This document shows, piece after piece, positions 12,870 through 27,191 of a DNA stretch of 64,000 nucleotides. Below the pieces are notes generated by a model, which searched no databases, was not told where the DNA came from, and saw only the letters and a program-made list of their open reading frames with translations. Location: positions 3,450,398 through 3,514,397 of the forward strand of contig CP034975.1 of assembly GCA_004026145.2 (NCBI GenBank). Reading direction: 5' to 3'. This DNA is from Takifugu bimaculatus. Its lineage: Eukaryota; Chordata; Actinopteri; Tetraodontiformes; Tetraodontidae. The translations under genes and the position numbers were made by a program. The stretch's first letter is position 1. Each line of letters opens with the position of its first letter.

Positions 12870-14782
12870 CTGATGGAAAAAAAGAACTTTTTAAACATTT
12901 TCTGCTCTACTGGTCAAAAGGACAGCATTACACGCTTGGCAACATGTTTCTCCAAAAAATGTACCTCAGTACTAATAATTGAATAATATATTTTCCTATA
13001 TTAACCCTTTCATTTAGAATCAGGAGGAGAGAACAATGTCCAAATCCGTTTTCTCCATTAAAAACAATTAATGGAATGCTTCTACACATCATGTGTGTCT
13101 GTTTTGCTGATGCACATAGTTAACACTCAAAAGAGAAGACCCATCCTGGGTACTCAGAGTGATGGTTTGTTAGCAAACAGTTGCCGTCACACTTCCAGCT
13201 ACACAAACTGCTGAGATTGTGTCCTGTGAAACGTGCACTGGGTCTGCAGCCACAGCAGTGAGGTGGTTTCATATCAGGGGACAATTTTCGAGACACTTCA
13301 AAGATCAACCAGTTGTGTAAATATGCAAACAAAGAGGATTTTAAGTTGAGGATCCACATTGTTTTCCAGTTTTTAGATCGTCAGTAAATATTATCAAAGC
13401 TTTGTAGACATGTACGCTGCACTGTGGACAAGCGGAGAGAAACTAAAGACGTGTATCTGTCCTAGAGGAGAGGGACCATCACTGATCACCCTGTTGACAG
13501 AAGTCCTCTGAAAAGGTCCAAACTGGTGTGCATATCTGTAGATGTAAACTAAAGTGCCCAGTAAGAAGCATAACTTTCACTGCTTTGAGGATAAATCTGC
13601 CTGTGCGCTGAGGCTGCGGTGTGGACCTCCTGGAACCTTTTTGAGGGAGAACAGTAAGTTTATCTGCAAGTTCCCTTTCCCATGGGAAATGGCTGGCTTA
13701 TTTATGTTCACCAACACTGGGGAAAAGAGCAAACACGTCAGAAAACAGCATCTGGACATTAATTATGGACAGGCCAGGAAAAGTTCAGGTTAACAAAACA
13801 AACAAATACAAGTTTGGAACTTCAAAAACCAGTGCAGCCTGGATACATTCCCTAAACAACGCAAAAAGAAAAGTCCTGAATATAATATTTTAAGATCACA
13901 TGTCTGTTTTGAGGGATTGGCTCCTGAGGCGTGGATTCTACTCAGTGTACACACAAAGTTCCTGTACTATGAGTACCACTTCCCACTAATAGCATTCCTC
14001 TCTTTCCTAAAGAATGCAAAATATACTTTGGTGTTTTGGTCAAAGTCTTTCCTTCCCCCCTCTGCCTACTGACCCTACAGAGCTGATTAAAACATTGCAC
14101 AAAGGATTTGTGAGCACATTCTCCCGTGTTTAGCCCAAAAGCCCAATAGAAGTGAAGCAGAGTTCAACAAGAGTCTGTCCTCTTTCTCACACCACTTTGC
14201 TCAAACAAAGAAGTCTGTTTCTGGATAAATAGGCTGAGAACCTTTTATGTGCGGATGAAGTTTAGTCAGTTGTTGGTTGTGGTGAAGATATGACAGAAGG
14301 TGTAGCTGGAGACGTAAACCACTAGCAACATTAAAATCAGCACAGCACACCTTCAAATGTCCCCTGAAGATTAAAGCTGATGAATGTTTTACCTTATTGT
14401 TGTTCTCTGATCACAGGCTTCAGAGTATTCCCATACATAGCTGATATAATATTATCATATCATCCCCGGATCTGCTCAGCAGCTGAAGGTCCTGCATTTA
14501 AAACCCCTTTATCTTTTCACAGTGTGACTCACAGGGAAAACAGGAAAAGTTTGGAAGTGTTCTGTGGGATTCAGCTTCAAGCACCTCCCCTCTAGAAAGG
14601 CCCCATACGGGCCAATGGGAGGGAGCAGGCAGGAGGCCTATTTGCTTATCTAAAGAAATGAAAGGTGACGTTATAAAGTTTATGAGGAGGAAGAGAAAGC
14701 GTGAGGAGCACGGGGAGTTACCCTCAGGCATTCTCTTGAAATTAGAGTAAATATGATTGAATTGAGTGCATGAAAAACAAGG
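12870..14782. other. gene-free stretch upstream of stx19
   Basis: The stx19 promoter and any non-coding first exon should lie in or beyond this stretch, but I find no convincing TATA box, CpG island or donor site that fixes them. No coding exon is recognised. Confidence 0.4.
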
Positions 14783-14809
14783 GTGTGTGTGTGTATGTGT
14801 GTGTGTGTG
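14783..14809 (+). repeat. GT microsatellite
   Basis: Interrupted (GT)n of about 27 bp with one TA interruption. Confidence 0.85.
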
Positions 14810-17800
14810 GAGGGAGGGCAAGTCTGATGTCAGTGACAGTTGAGTTTCTGAAGATAATTTCCACAAGAAGTGTCTCCATTCATGGGGTAAACCCCTTAGT
14901 CTGAGGGGACGGTCCGCCTGAGGCTGCAGCCTCAGTGCTTCTGACAGATTTCTGCTGACACGCTGTCCAATACCCGGCCTCCTCGTCCACACACACACGA
15001 GGGGCGCTCTTTGTTCTACACAAAGATGTTCAAAACTGTGGCGGAGGAACAGCTGATTACACTGTTCGCAGTGGGTGCAAGTCCCGGTCTAGTAACGCTG
15101 GAGGGACAGTCACATCCCCGATGGCAACATATTATGACAACAAAGCAAAACCAGTTTGGTGACAGTCAGAATTCACCTTCATTCAGACGGAAACGCTGTA
15201 ACTCTCGTTCCTGTTGTCTTTTTTCTTTTTGCTTGATAAGCAGATGGGCTTAAATGCACCTCCTCCGTGTCTCCTAAACCTCTCAGCCTCCTCAGACCGT
15301 GGGGTAAAGTGGATCTCAAATCAGCCATTTATAATCAACTGTTGCTCCTTTTTGCTTTGGTGGAGCAATTTCAGTGAAAAAGAAATCGACTTTGCAGCTT
15401 TGAAAGCAGCAGCTGCTGAAAACAAGTGTTGCCGAGGTCTCAGAGCCTCCAGCAGCTCCCACATTTATGATTGATTTATGACTGAAGGAGACTGGTAAGA
15501 GATGGAATATTAGCAAGAGTAATGAAAGCACCCTTCAGACTCGCGAAAGACTCCAAAGTCAATTAGCCGACATTGTCTGATGAGCCTAAACTTTAGTGGT
15601 TCCTCGCCTTCAGTGGGTCCTCAAAGACTTTAAAAAGTAGAAGAAATACAAATCCTATAAGACACTCTGGAAAACATCCTGAAAAACCTGTTTTTCACAA
15701 ATACAATGACATGAATCAGCCAAGGGAAACCGCACAGAATGTAAAATAGGGAGAAGCGATCGAGTTCTAGAGAAATTCCATGGAAGAAAGGCCACATTAA
15801 ATAAATGAGCCGCGGTGGGTGAGGTGACAGACCATCATAGAGACTTTAGGCCCGTGGTGTCCGCTTGCACAAGTCTTCTATCAGCATTAAAAAAACATAC
15901 AAGACAGATTGAGCGAGGGGATGGAGATGGTTGGAGGCAAAGATAATGAGGTTGAAACAATCATTAAGCCAATCAGGAAGACCGATGCTCAGGTCGCTGA
16001 CCTTGACTACTAAATGAAGGGAGTCAGACTTTCACTTATTAAATGTGCCTTTTGGGCACCACGGGAGACTGTCACTAAGGTCAACAGTTTGCATCTACAG
16101 TCTAACAGCTGACCTTGATGCACACCTCCACGCTGCTCAACACCAAGAGGCACCGCGTTCTGACTCTCATCTAAAGAGATATTTGGTGAAGAAAAACAAC
16201 CCAAAGCTTTTCATAGCTTCATGTTTACAGACGTTATTTCAACAGGTAGAGATGTCTTTTTAACTAAAACAGCAAGTTTAAATGCTGCAGTTTTGTCTTT
16301 AACCTCATTCATGGAGCTGTAAGGTGGCGTCACCCGTGGTTTTACAAACTTTGTTTAGGTAGTGTATGTGTGTTTGTTTGTGTGTGTGTAAACATCCAAA
16401 TAAATTCTAAATATATAATAAAATGTTCATCTGTGTAATGAGTGACCATATTGATTCTAACTCCTGAGGTAGCTACTGTTCTCCTACATGTTACGTTAAC
16501 AGAGTTTGAAATTAATCTCTTGCTAATGATTCCTAAAGCATGAGTGGATATTATTACTGCGTGTCTCTGCTTCGCAACTATCTGCAGTTATACTAACAAG
16601 GTTTGCAGCTGCATCTTTCTGAATATTTAGCCCAATAGATATAATTTAGTTGGATAATTGATCAGATTCTGCATTTCTCTAAAGTTGTGTTACACGTCAG
16701 AGGATTGAAAGTGAATAGGTGTTAATATGAAGTCCAGATAAGTCCTGCAGGGCTAAAGGCTTTTGTACATGGAAAAAATAAAAATGTCCCGGCCACATCT
16801 GGAAGAGATGACAAACTGGTCATCCTGGAAATTAAAATGAAAATTACCTGGCGCCGCCATTGAAGCTCAAAGCAGGAACCATTCTGTGCAGAGATCAGTC
16901 CATTAGTCATCTTCAGATGTGTATTAGCAACAAAGTGCACCTGGCAGAGAGGCTCCGGCTGAAAAGAGAGACTTTTGTTTGGCTGGAAATTGAATCAGAT
17001 GGTGATTTTCATCGCGGATTACCAGCGTTGTTATTCATATCTATTAGCTCTCAGTACTCGTTTTAAACAGCAGCAGGGCTTTATTATGCTGATAACACTG
17101 AGCAGCTTTTAAAACTTCCTGGTGAAGCACCTAAATGTGGATGGTTTCACCCCCTGGTGTCATTTATAGTCATGTTGCTCTGTGGGCCTGTGCAGAAAAT
17201 TAAAACACAACAATGCTGTTGTGAGACATTTACTTACAGTAATTCTGTTTACAGCAGACAGGACACAGTCTGCACAGACGGGTATGCCGGTGTGGTGAAG
17301 AATGCATGTATGGATGCAACCGTGCACACCAATAACTGCCCAGCCGTGCATGCAGCACCTCTATTAAGCCCAAATCACGCTCTCTGGATTTGTTGTGTAT
17401 AGAATCTTTAGGTTATGTTCAGATGCTCCCGAACAATGCTGCAAATGGTCACCTTACAAACTCATCTGCTGCCTTTCCATGATGGCAAACGCTGGGGCAG
17501 CCGTATACAGCAGATATTTTTATGCTGTGAATTCTTTTCTGGCACGCAGTAACAGCAAAGGTGAGGTATGTTAAAGATGTGCAGCCCCTGCATCACAAAG
17601 CCCTGTTTTGGTTCAAGGAGAACTCAAACCCGGCTTAATCTACATAAACAACACCACATACAGTAGGTGTCACATTTTTGCTGGCTGTAAATGCTTTTCA
17701 CACAGGTTCCTTCACATTTTGACATAATGCAGCATCTATATTCAAATTCCTGTTTTCAAAACTGCACATCCTAATGCAGCTCCTAGCAGTATATTTACAT

Positions 17801-18095
17801 GCTTTGATACTGGTGTCCTGCTTTGTATCCCCGAGGCAGAAGCTACTCATTACAGACCTGGAAAACCTCAACAGGAGAGAAGGTCAGTGTTAAACTTAAA
17901 GGCAGTACGGATTCTGAAAGAAGCTTTGATGCGCATAATTATCCTTTTCAATAATCCGAAGTGAAGGACACTTCACTGCTGCCCGTACATCCGGAAGGAT
18001 GAGCACAATGGTGAACTCAGTGTCCATCTGAAGGGACAAGCAAACATATTTTACCACGATAAACATACAGTCCAGGCTTTGTGCTCATAAGTGTT
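14810..18095. other. gene-free stretch
   Basis: No exon, RNA gene or named repeat recognised on either strand. A short imperfect GT/GTTT run occurs at about 16361-16390. Confidence 0.45.
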
Positions 18096-18112
18096 TGTGT
18101 GTGTGTGTGTGT
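18096..18112 (+). repeat. short GT microsatellite
   Basis: (GT)n of about 17 bp. Confidence 0.75.
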
Positions 18113-18545
18113 CTTCTATGATACTCACCATGTTTGTTCCAATAAGGATTTAACAGGATGAGCTAAACAAACACTTTCAGAATCAGACACATTTCTGTAA
18201 ATAAACAAGTGGACCTAAGCCTCTATAAAACACAGTTAGAGTGTATGTATCTACAAGCGCGAGTCTTTATTATAGTGATTTGCATGTTTATTGAATTTGC
18301 AGGTTGATGTTTACACAAGGATTTGACCAAGCTAAAGAACAAATTCAATTGTTTCCTAACGTAACCCATTAACACCGTCTGTTGGCTAACATGCGTTGCA
18401 TTAGTGAAGACACATGAAGCATATTTCACTTCATCAGAGTGGATGGGTTTTAACGATTTAAGTATTGTGGAGAAGGATTTTAAGTGTTTCTTTAGGTGAC
18501 TAACACTTAACAAGGCAACAAATTGGTTACTTTTGTTTCCTTATT

Positions 18546-18565
18546 GATTTGATTTGATTTGATTT
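18546..18565. repeat. (GATTT)4 pentanucleotide run, possible LINE tail
   Basis: Four perfect GATTT units. Short 3'-terminal repeats of this type are left by L2-like non-LTR retrotransposons in fish, but no coding remnant is visible beside it, so the origin is uncertain. Confidence 0.5.
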
Positions 18566-19181
18566 ACAGTAGCCCTGTTGAAACAGTAGATTAGCATGTA
18601 TCTATGGTCAACACACAAGGAACTGGACATTTGATTTATTACAAATATCAGATATGTGACATGGTTTATCATAGAAAGGGAGCATAGAACAGGATATAAG
18701 ACCATGTAAACAGTAAAACATCCTCTCACATGTTCTGGATCTGTCAGTAATACAATTCAAAATAAATGATTAACTCCAATTTCACCATATTTGTAGAGAG
18801 ATGTGGTATTAATAAAATTAAACAAAATGAGTTCCTTTTTCAAGGGATGTTGAGATGTCCAGCATATTATAGATCAATTCGACATCATACTAGATCATAT
18901 CTGTTGTTTCAGAGGCCGACAGTATTGACATGGTTGCGCTCAGAGCCCATATAATCTCCCAGCATCCACCAAGAAACAAGACAGGCCGTTTCATCAATTA
19001 TAAGAAATGTCACGTGAGATTGGGTGGCGCTATCTGCCATTTTCCACCTCCAGGACACGGTAATTGTCATCGCAGAGGTTAGGTGGCAGTGCTCTGAAGA
19101 GCCTCACCATGACAATGGCTTTGGTGCTGACAGGTGGATGAGAGGATAAGGGCCAGCTCAGCCTCAGACCACATGTCACAG

Positions 19182-19182
<1 letters not shown>
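18566..19182. other. gene-free stretch
   Basis: Nothing recognised; AT-rich in its first half. Confidence 0.4.

Positions 19183-19222
<40 letters not shown>
19183..19222 (+). repeat. CA microsatellite, about 20 copies
   Basis: Perfect (CA)n of 40 bp followed by CAGACAGACA. The open frames translated across it as Val-Cys repeats are artefacts. Confidence 0.95.
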
Positions 19223-19226
<4 letters not shown>

Positions 19227-20133
19227 GACAAGTCTTCCGCAAGCAGACCACCCCTAATCGAGACGGAAGAGCACTGCGGCAGATCGAAATGCCTGTAGAT
19301 GACAAGGTGGAAATGGATTGGCTCACGTGCCCTTGTCATGTCGCTCCATCACCACTAAACAGCGAGGAAGATGGATGGATTCCATGGCAGAAGGTTGGGT
19401 GGTGCATAAAGAAAGCAGCACAGAGGTGCACTGAAAAGATATGAAGTGAAAGTAAAATGAGCAAACACATGCACACATACACACAACCACACACACACTC
19501 ACAGATACATACACACATACGTGCCTTGATTGGTTTTAATCCAATGTGACCAACATCTAACACGCTTTGCTTCCTTTAAAGGAAGACAAAGTCTGTCCTC
19601 AGTGACATGGGTCACCAGCTACAGGATATTCACCAAAAAGTAGGGCAAAAACCCCCAGAAAAGCCAATTCACTGCTGGCTCTGAGACATATTACACCACT
19701 GGGATTAGAAAGTGACCTTGATAATGACCTTGACAGTGTATTCACCAATCCTCTTTAGTCCAGTCTGATAGTACTTACCAGACTGTACGCAGAGCAAGAA
19801 AATGTAACCAACTGCATTTGATTAAGTGATTCATTTTATGGGATTAATTAGACATATCTACCCACTTTATAGCGGCCTCTTTATGATATCTATCATCCTG
19901 CAAGGATCTTTGTTTTCCCACTATTGTCTGAGGATCCGAGGCATAATGACCTGTTTGCATTCAAAACTTACATGTAAAGAACAACATGTTTCATAGGCAC
20001 CTGCCTTACTGATAATAAAAAGTATCCTGCTCCCCACATGTGGCAGAGCAGCGTAGATCTAACATTTTCCCTGGGTTGATGTGTGGCGGCGGGGGCTGCA
20101 CAGTGGGTCGCACGGGAAGGTTTGTCCCGCAGT
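19223..20133. other. gene-free stretch with CA-rich patch
   Basis: Imperfect CA-rich sequence at about 19465-19520. Otherwise nothing recognised. Confidence 0.4.
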
Positions 20134-20185
20134 GATGTGTGTATGTGTGTGTGCCTGTGTGTGTGGGGAGGGGGGAAGGGGGGGG
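20134..20185 (+). repeat. GT repeat followed by G-quadruplex-type tract
   Basis: Imperfect (GT)n leads into G4-A-G6-AA-G8 (20165-20185) on the + strand, enough G runs for a quadruplex with 1-2 nt loops. Confidence 0.7.
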
Positions 20186-23100
20186 CAGTTTGATGCTGTT
20201 TTGCCACCCTTGGGGGATTAATCACCTGGTTTCATAAGTACATCACTTGCCAACATAATCATCCTGCAGAGCGTTCTGCCAACAGTCAACCTGAGAGACA
20301 GGAGGGGGAACAATGAAAGACTGGAGACGGGAAAAAGCCACTTTGCTCCACTGTCAGTGGATATATGAGTTCAGTCTGCTTGCATGGAACTGTGTCCTCT
20401 CCGTTTAACCCCGTGAATACACATTACTCAGTTTAGTGATGTTGTAGGCCTGATGATGGTTCAATTCATTCTGGGGTATAAAATGTTCATTTATATGCTG
20501 AGTTTGTGTTTCGAATGAACTACAGAGGTTTTTAACCACCTTCGCTAAAGAAATAGTTTTTTTTTGTTTCCTTATCTGTCTTGTTAGGTGCAGTCAGCTG
20601 CCGGGCTTCATCAACTAAGGGAACAGATGGTAAAGAGAAAGAAGAAATATTGAACGCAAAAGAGAGGAAGGCTTTCGAAAACACGTCAAATTGAGATCGA
20701 AGCAATCCCATTTGTTCCTGTTAGCTGGGTGTCTCTCATCGACATCTGCTGATGAGAATTTGTCTTGGTAGATGTCCTTCATTTCACCTCCCAAGGTCTC
20801 TCCCTGTACCCCCTCCTCTCTCCTCCCCTTTACACTCCTTTCCCCTCAGTTGAGATCATACATTTCTGAATATAAAGGCTTGTTTCCAGTCCGTTAGATG
20901 CACCAGCCAATGCCAAGAGCTTTAACATCCCCTCCAGCACCTCTGAAGGCCCTTAGATGGAAAGAGCTGCCTCTCCTTTTCCATACGCCAATGTCACTGA
21001 TATATACAGTACACACTTCACTCTGTCACCATGGGGCAGACTTCCTTCACCCCCATGAGGATAAGCTGGATCAACTATACAGCATTTGCTGAAAAGGATC
21101 ACTTTGTTCGAGCCATAGATTTTCAAATCAATGTGCTTAATCGTAATTAATGCTGCAGCATCCGTTGATCTCGTCTGACCACTGTTTCCTGTTTCCTGCT
21201 TGGTAACCATCCTAGTAATGACACCAAAACCCCACTAAAAACTCTCTCTTATGATGCAATGTCAGCTGAGAGAGGCCACCAACACCTCTGTGACTGTAAA
21301 GACATTTGGGAGACTACAAGGTCCACTGGAGGACACGTCTCTGGTCCGGGGAGTCGTACAGCTGTTAGCCTAAAGGCTACGTTTGGTGGACATTAAATGT
21401 TTAATACAGTGATCGGAATAATCAAAGGAGGATTTAACCTTTAAAACTGTTGTATTTACTTGCAATCTTCCTTCAACTTGACAGAGTTTTCTAAAAGAGT
21501 ATTTATTCATGTTATAAAAGGGTCAATATTTGCATATGCCAATTTTGTTTGAGGAGTGTTTTGGTTGGCCTTTTTGCCAAAAGTAGAAGGATTACTTAAC
21601 TAGGAATACTGCTCACTGAGCCTGTACTAGTCTTTGCAATCTGTGATCTGATTCTACAGTAAGGGGGGGCATATTCATCATATAATGAAATCACCCTGTT
21701 TTCTTGCCAAGTAAGACATCTGCTTGTTCCCTGACAGATTGGCAGGTGAAAAACAAGTGTAGGGCAACAGGCCTTATTTAGCTTGGGCAAAAAGGCTCAT
21801 CAACCGTTGCCCCACGGCTGTTCATGTCTCCTCGACATTTGGGAGCAAAATGTTTTCAGTGTTGCCTCAGCTATCTGAGAGTTTGAGACGGGCAGAATTT
21901 TATTTTCTCTTCACACTGGCAGTGCCCTTTCTGTGAACCCTTGGCAGAGACAGCTGACAAAAACTTTTCGATTTTTTTTGTTTTGCTGTTTTACTTCAAC
22001 ACTGTTCTGAACATTCATCACATAATGAAGTGAGTCTTGGTCAATGCGGCCGCGGTGCTTATAGTGATTTTGAAATACTTTCATGTGGTTTGTCAACACT
22101 GTCCCGAACGACCTCTATTTCCAAGGCATCTTAATTGCTTTGCTAGTTGCCTGAGTTTTTATTTTTTCCTGCAAGAAAAACCACAAAAACACCTCACAAC
22201 CGCTGCTTCGTCATCAATCCCTTCCTTTCACTGACGGATGAAATGCCATTCCTGGGCTGCCGTGCTACTTTAAATGTTAAGGCGGTTTCATTTGCAATCC
22301 CAAAGGAATTGCTCATTTCCTATCAACGAAAAACCCCACCGCCAGCATAAACCCCAGCTCAGAGTCTATTAAAGTCATGTAGGACACAGGTAATTTGATT
22401 CATAAAACCAGATTACATCGGAGTTGTAATGGCCTAATGATGAAGCATCATGTTTGAGTTTCAGTTAACAGGATTGCCTAATTGATGACAGATGCCATCA
22501 TCAGCAACTAAGCAGCATCACGTACAGTAAGAAACATCTCACTTGCTGGGCTGAAGATGTTGAACCCCATAAAGTGATTAAACATCGGTCATATTCTAAC
22601 TGTAATCAGGATATGAGGATCCTGATTACATGAACCAAATTACAGTGTTTTTGTTTTTCTTTCTTTTTTTGGCTGATGTAGATTTGGCTGAGTGTTATTT
22701 TCCCAGGAAAATACTTGATATAACAGGTCTGCCAGACAATTTCTGTTGGGCACGAAATACCTGCCTGCCTTGCAAAAGAATTTATCGATTTCTCTGTTTC
22801 CCCCATTAGCCAATATGTAGAAACTCATTAATTTAGAGAACTAAATAATTGATATGTGATTGACAGAATTTGAGTTGTTCCCTGCTGTAGAGAAGCAAGG
22901 TGTTTCAGGCTGAGACAAAAGATAACCCTCCGCCTCGGCTATGTAGGAAAAGAGGTGCTAACACACATTAATAAAACATTCTCTCTTTTTCATTCTCTCT
23001 CTTTTTATGGGTGGCTCCATTAAAGCCACTTTTGGCTTCCTTTCCTATTTGTCAAGCATATGAATAATAATTACATGCTGCGCTAATTCACAGTTCCCTC

Positions 23101-24329
23101 CAACGATATTCTTTGCAGTTCATGCATGCTTAAAGTGCAGTTATTCCGATATGGGTCATTTCATGGGGACAATGCACTCTGCATTTCCACTTTCTTGGTT
23201 TTGTCTTTGGTCTCCTCGGATTTACTGTTGCCTGCAGCGTGCATAGATAAACTCCATTGCTCCGCATCGGCACGTGAGATTGCTGAAATTTGCAGTTTTT
23301 TTCTTTACCCTCCAGAATAATCCACAGGTTAATAACGAGGTAAAATAATTTTTTAAAGAACCATTAACAAAGTCAAAAATGAGTGAAGAAAAATGTGTTA
23401 AGTTGACAGTCGCGTGAATATCTTTAGATATTAAATTTAACAACATTGTCAAGGCTGAGGAACAATTACAGATGTGCTCAAGTGTAATTTTCGAGTTCAG
23501 TAGCCGTGAAACCAAATGCATCTACACACAATGAGCATATTACAGTTTACAAATTATTCCACCATACTGAACACAGAACATCGAGCAGGAAAAGTAGCAC
23601 TTTCTGATTGCATATTGCTGCAGATAATTCCACTTTAATTGTGGCAATTCTAAGGCGAAAGCTGGCATTATATTACATTATAGCATTGTGAAGCAATCAG
23701 GATGAGCATTTATTCCTGAGAATCTCCTCACAGATGATGATTAGAGGAGTCCAGGCATTGAGAAGATGCACCAGAAGCAGCAGATTGCAAAACTGGCAAA
23801 AATGTGAAGATAGAAAATACAAAGGTAAATAGTCAAAGCCGGTTCATGCTGCAAGATCTTGACTGGAATAATGTGCAGGTGCTTTGATAAATGATGACAA
23901 GGATTTCAGAGTCAAGAAGGTCAGGTAAATGGCATTTACTAGTGTGTTGTGTTTTTTTTGCTATACTGTGAAACACTATTACTGTATCTGGCATTGTAAA
24001 ACCTTCCAACAGTGGCTTTAACACTGAAGCAGGAGGGACCAGGAGATAAAATATTTAAAAATGTAACAGTGATGTCTGATTATCATTTCATTTTATGAAT
24101 AAAATAATAAAAATAGACAAGACAGTTTTTCTTTTGAACTAGATTAAATCATATTAGGCCTAATCAAACTGTGGGGAAGCACTGCAGGCCGTCACAGCCT
24201 TCACAGTTGGTCCAGAAGCACCAATGTTTCTCTTCCTCCGAGTTCCTTTTAAAAACTTCTATCACAATAATTACACATCACTTATCATAGCACTTATCTT
24301 CATTACAACTGTTTTCAGTGTGTGTGGAG
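20186..24329. other. gene-free stretch
   Basis: No exon or RNA gene recognised. The sequence is AT-rich, with short open frames only. Confidence 0.45.
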
Positions 24330-24372
24330 TCTCTCTCTCTCTCACACACACACACACGCACACACACACACA
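24330..24372 (+). repeat. compound CT/CA microsatellite
   Basis: (CT)n directly followed by (CA)n with a single GCA interruption. Confidence 0.9.
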
Positions 24373-26914
24373 TATTCCTATCATTTGCAGACATAATGCA
24401 TCACCTAGCTCCCTACAATAACCATCCCCACTAACCACCTTACCCCTACCTTAACCCAATTCCACCCTCAACAATTAAACCATGTTTTAACTCTCAAACA
24501 TGTCTTTGCTGCTGTGGGGACCAGCCAATATGGCCCCACTGAACAAAATATCCTCATTTCTCTTGTTACAAGCATAAGCACAGTACCGACACAAAAACCC
24601 GTTCTCCGGAATGACAGGAGGTTGTTGATTTTACTGCCAGAGTTGAAAAGATTGCAATTGCAGATATCTGTAAATAAAGGAGAGAACTCAAAGTTCAGTT
24701 GCTCATCAGATATAGAACAAACAGTCATCTGCTTCATATAGGACTGGTAAATAAAATGGCCTCACATTTTCATGAAGCCATACCAAAAAGTGAAGAACCA
24801 AAATCACTGAGTAACTTTGTTTAAGCAGATCACACTTTAGGATGTGTTAAGTTTCACAAGTTCTCATGTCCTCCATCTGAACTCTGTTTATCTCTGCAGA
24901 AACCCTCCTCCAGCTTCATTCTGTACATTTCAAAGGAAACGTGAGACATTCATTTACATAATCCAGAACGCACCGTGAGCGTGTGTGCACGAATGTATGT
25001 GTGTGTGTGGCTCTGTGCATGTGCACTGAGAAGAGTATTAACTTATTCTCAGCATTCCCAAATCTAATTATCACTGCTGGCCTGGGGACAGGGCTCACTC
25101 ATTGAGCAGGATAACGAAGCTGGTCTCAGATGAAAATGGGACGGACAAAAACAGCAGATGTATATCGAAAAAGAACCTAATCTAAAGTGTACACAGAATT
25201 CTTTAGAACTGGGTCAGTGGTTTCTACAGCTGCATCATAATTTGAGAGACTGGGGGAGGGGAGCTGAGATAAAAGTATCTCTCTAAACGTTATAACATTA
25301 GAGATGGCACGTAGGACATAGAAATGTCCTGCTTTCATGTGGTTTGAGTTACATTCAACATGTTCTTCACGTGGTATGTTTAGCTCATCCAATGCACATG
25401 TTTTAATGTGAATTTATGGAATTACCCTAAACTCTATAATCGAGTGAAAGTGGATGAGCTTAAATCAATCCAGTAACTGGAAATGTAGCTTGTTGATAAC
25501 TTGTTGCTCAGTTGGTGACATGGAATGAGTCAACACTGTATTATGGTGATACATCACTTTAATAGCTCACCAACATTGTCCGTGTTTCGTCGGTGAAGGA
25601 TCAGTTGATGGATCTTTAAAACGCTGTTGGTATTTGTGGCAATCCTAAAGGATTTTACGATGACAATCACAAATTTCAATCCATCTTCATAGTTTGCTTT
25701 GCATTTTCGAGGCCTGTGCCTGTGCGAGTCTTCAAACTGTAACAAACCCAGCGTGACAGCAAGTGTGCTGTTACTCTGGTGATGAGAAGAACGTTATAGT
25801 CTTTCCCTGCCAAACAGGTCTACTTGTATCATCAGCCCCTCATCAAATGAGTTATAACACAACTCCTCAGACACCCTGAGCAGAGTGGAAAAAGGACACA
25901 GATGGCTATAAGTGAGATCCAGCTTGGCATTCCATAAGACCCCCAGGAGAAAACTCTTCCTATCATGACTCTTCCTTCACACAAGCACTGAGATTTACTC
26001 ATCCTCCTCAGCACCTCCTACCTGTCTTCTCCTCGCATGTCTGCAGTTTAGTCGTTCCCCTCATTAAAACTATTAATTGACTCACTCACACTTCCTCTGG
26101 CGAGGGTCCATTTGGGAAAGACCTCCACCACTAGACCAAATTTTCTCATCAAGACCGAGTTCACCGTCCTTCACTCATCCGCAGGGCAAAACAATCATCT
26201 CGAACTGAGCCTGAGTGAATATGTGTGGGTTTAATGGCACCCAAATATGACTACATAAAAGAGGTTTTTCATTTATTTTTTTATTTAAGCGTAAAGATTC
26301 ACATCCCCTTTCATTTCTGGCTTTTCATGAAACAGCAGAAGATGCAGGAAATTACAATGCTTATCACATTTCTGAGTCTCCTTAAATAAAAAAAATGTAA
26401 ATTTCCTCACGCTCATCTTATCATCAAGAGTCAAGTTTCTCAGCCGTCTCCCTGAACCTTCAACCTTCATCCTCTCTTTAGCCTGTCTCCACCATCACTG
26501 ATACGCATCTCATCAAAATCACATTTCCTAAATGTAGATAGTAACCTTTATGAAGTTGAAGGAAATTAGATTTCCCAAAATACACCGCAGAACCAGGTCA
26601 GTGGAAGCAATTGGCTGTTGTAAAGTGTCCAACCTGTCATCCATCACACAAAGACATGTCCTGTCCTGCCAAGGTCTGTGTCACCACTCTATCCGTCACC
26701 ATCTCTCAGTGCTAATGTGCTTTTTTTCCCCCATCTGTAGCTACCCCTTTTCCTCCCTATAACCTATTCCAACCAAATTCACAAGTGACCATAGCTTCAA
26801 TTTATTACTATTAATAAGGAAGAATCACCAATTCACTAAAATTATTCATTCTATTCTGTCACATTTAATTTGTTTCTGGTGCTTTTTGTACAGGCAACAG
26901 TTTTTGGACCATAT
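24373..26914. other. gene-free stretch
   Basis: Nothing recognised on either strand; open frames are below about 90 codons and have no domain character. Confidence 0.45.
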
Positions 26915-27191
26915 TGCATTGTTGCAGGTGGTGTTGTAGATCAGGGGGTTGGAATAATGTCTCAATTCAAGAATGTTCCAGGTTTAGACCTTTCCCGGCA
27001 CTCAAGGTTCCTCCCACAGCCAATAACTATGCACATTAGGTTAACTGGAGACTAAATTGACACACTGGTTGTGTGAGTGAATGGTGTGTTTACACCGGGG
27101 AATTGGTGGCCTGTCCAGGTTGTTCTAGCTTGCAGACCCCTGGAGTAGACTTCAGCATTCCCTATGACCCTGAGTAGGAATAAGCTGTGAT
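26915..27191 (+). mobile_element. degraded copy of a widespread teleost interspersed repeat
   Basis: Word by word this follows a repeat I know from many teleost genomes: CCTCCCACAGCC, then ATGCACATTAGGTTAA, then GACTAAATTGACAC, GAGTGAATGGTGTG, GGCCTGTCCAGG and finally GACCCTGAGTAGG with AATAAGCTG. Internal gaps and substitutions show an old copy. I am not sure of the formal family name. It has no coding capacity. Confidence 0.6.
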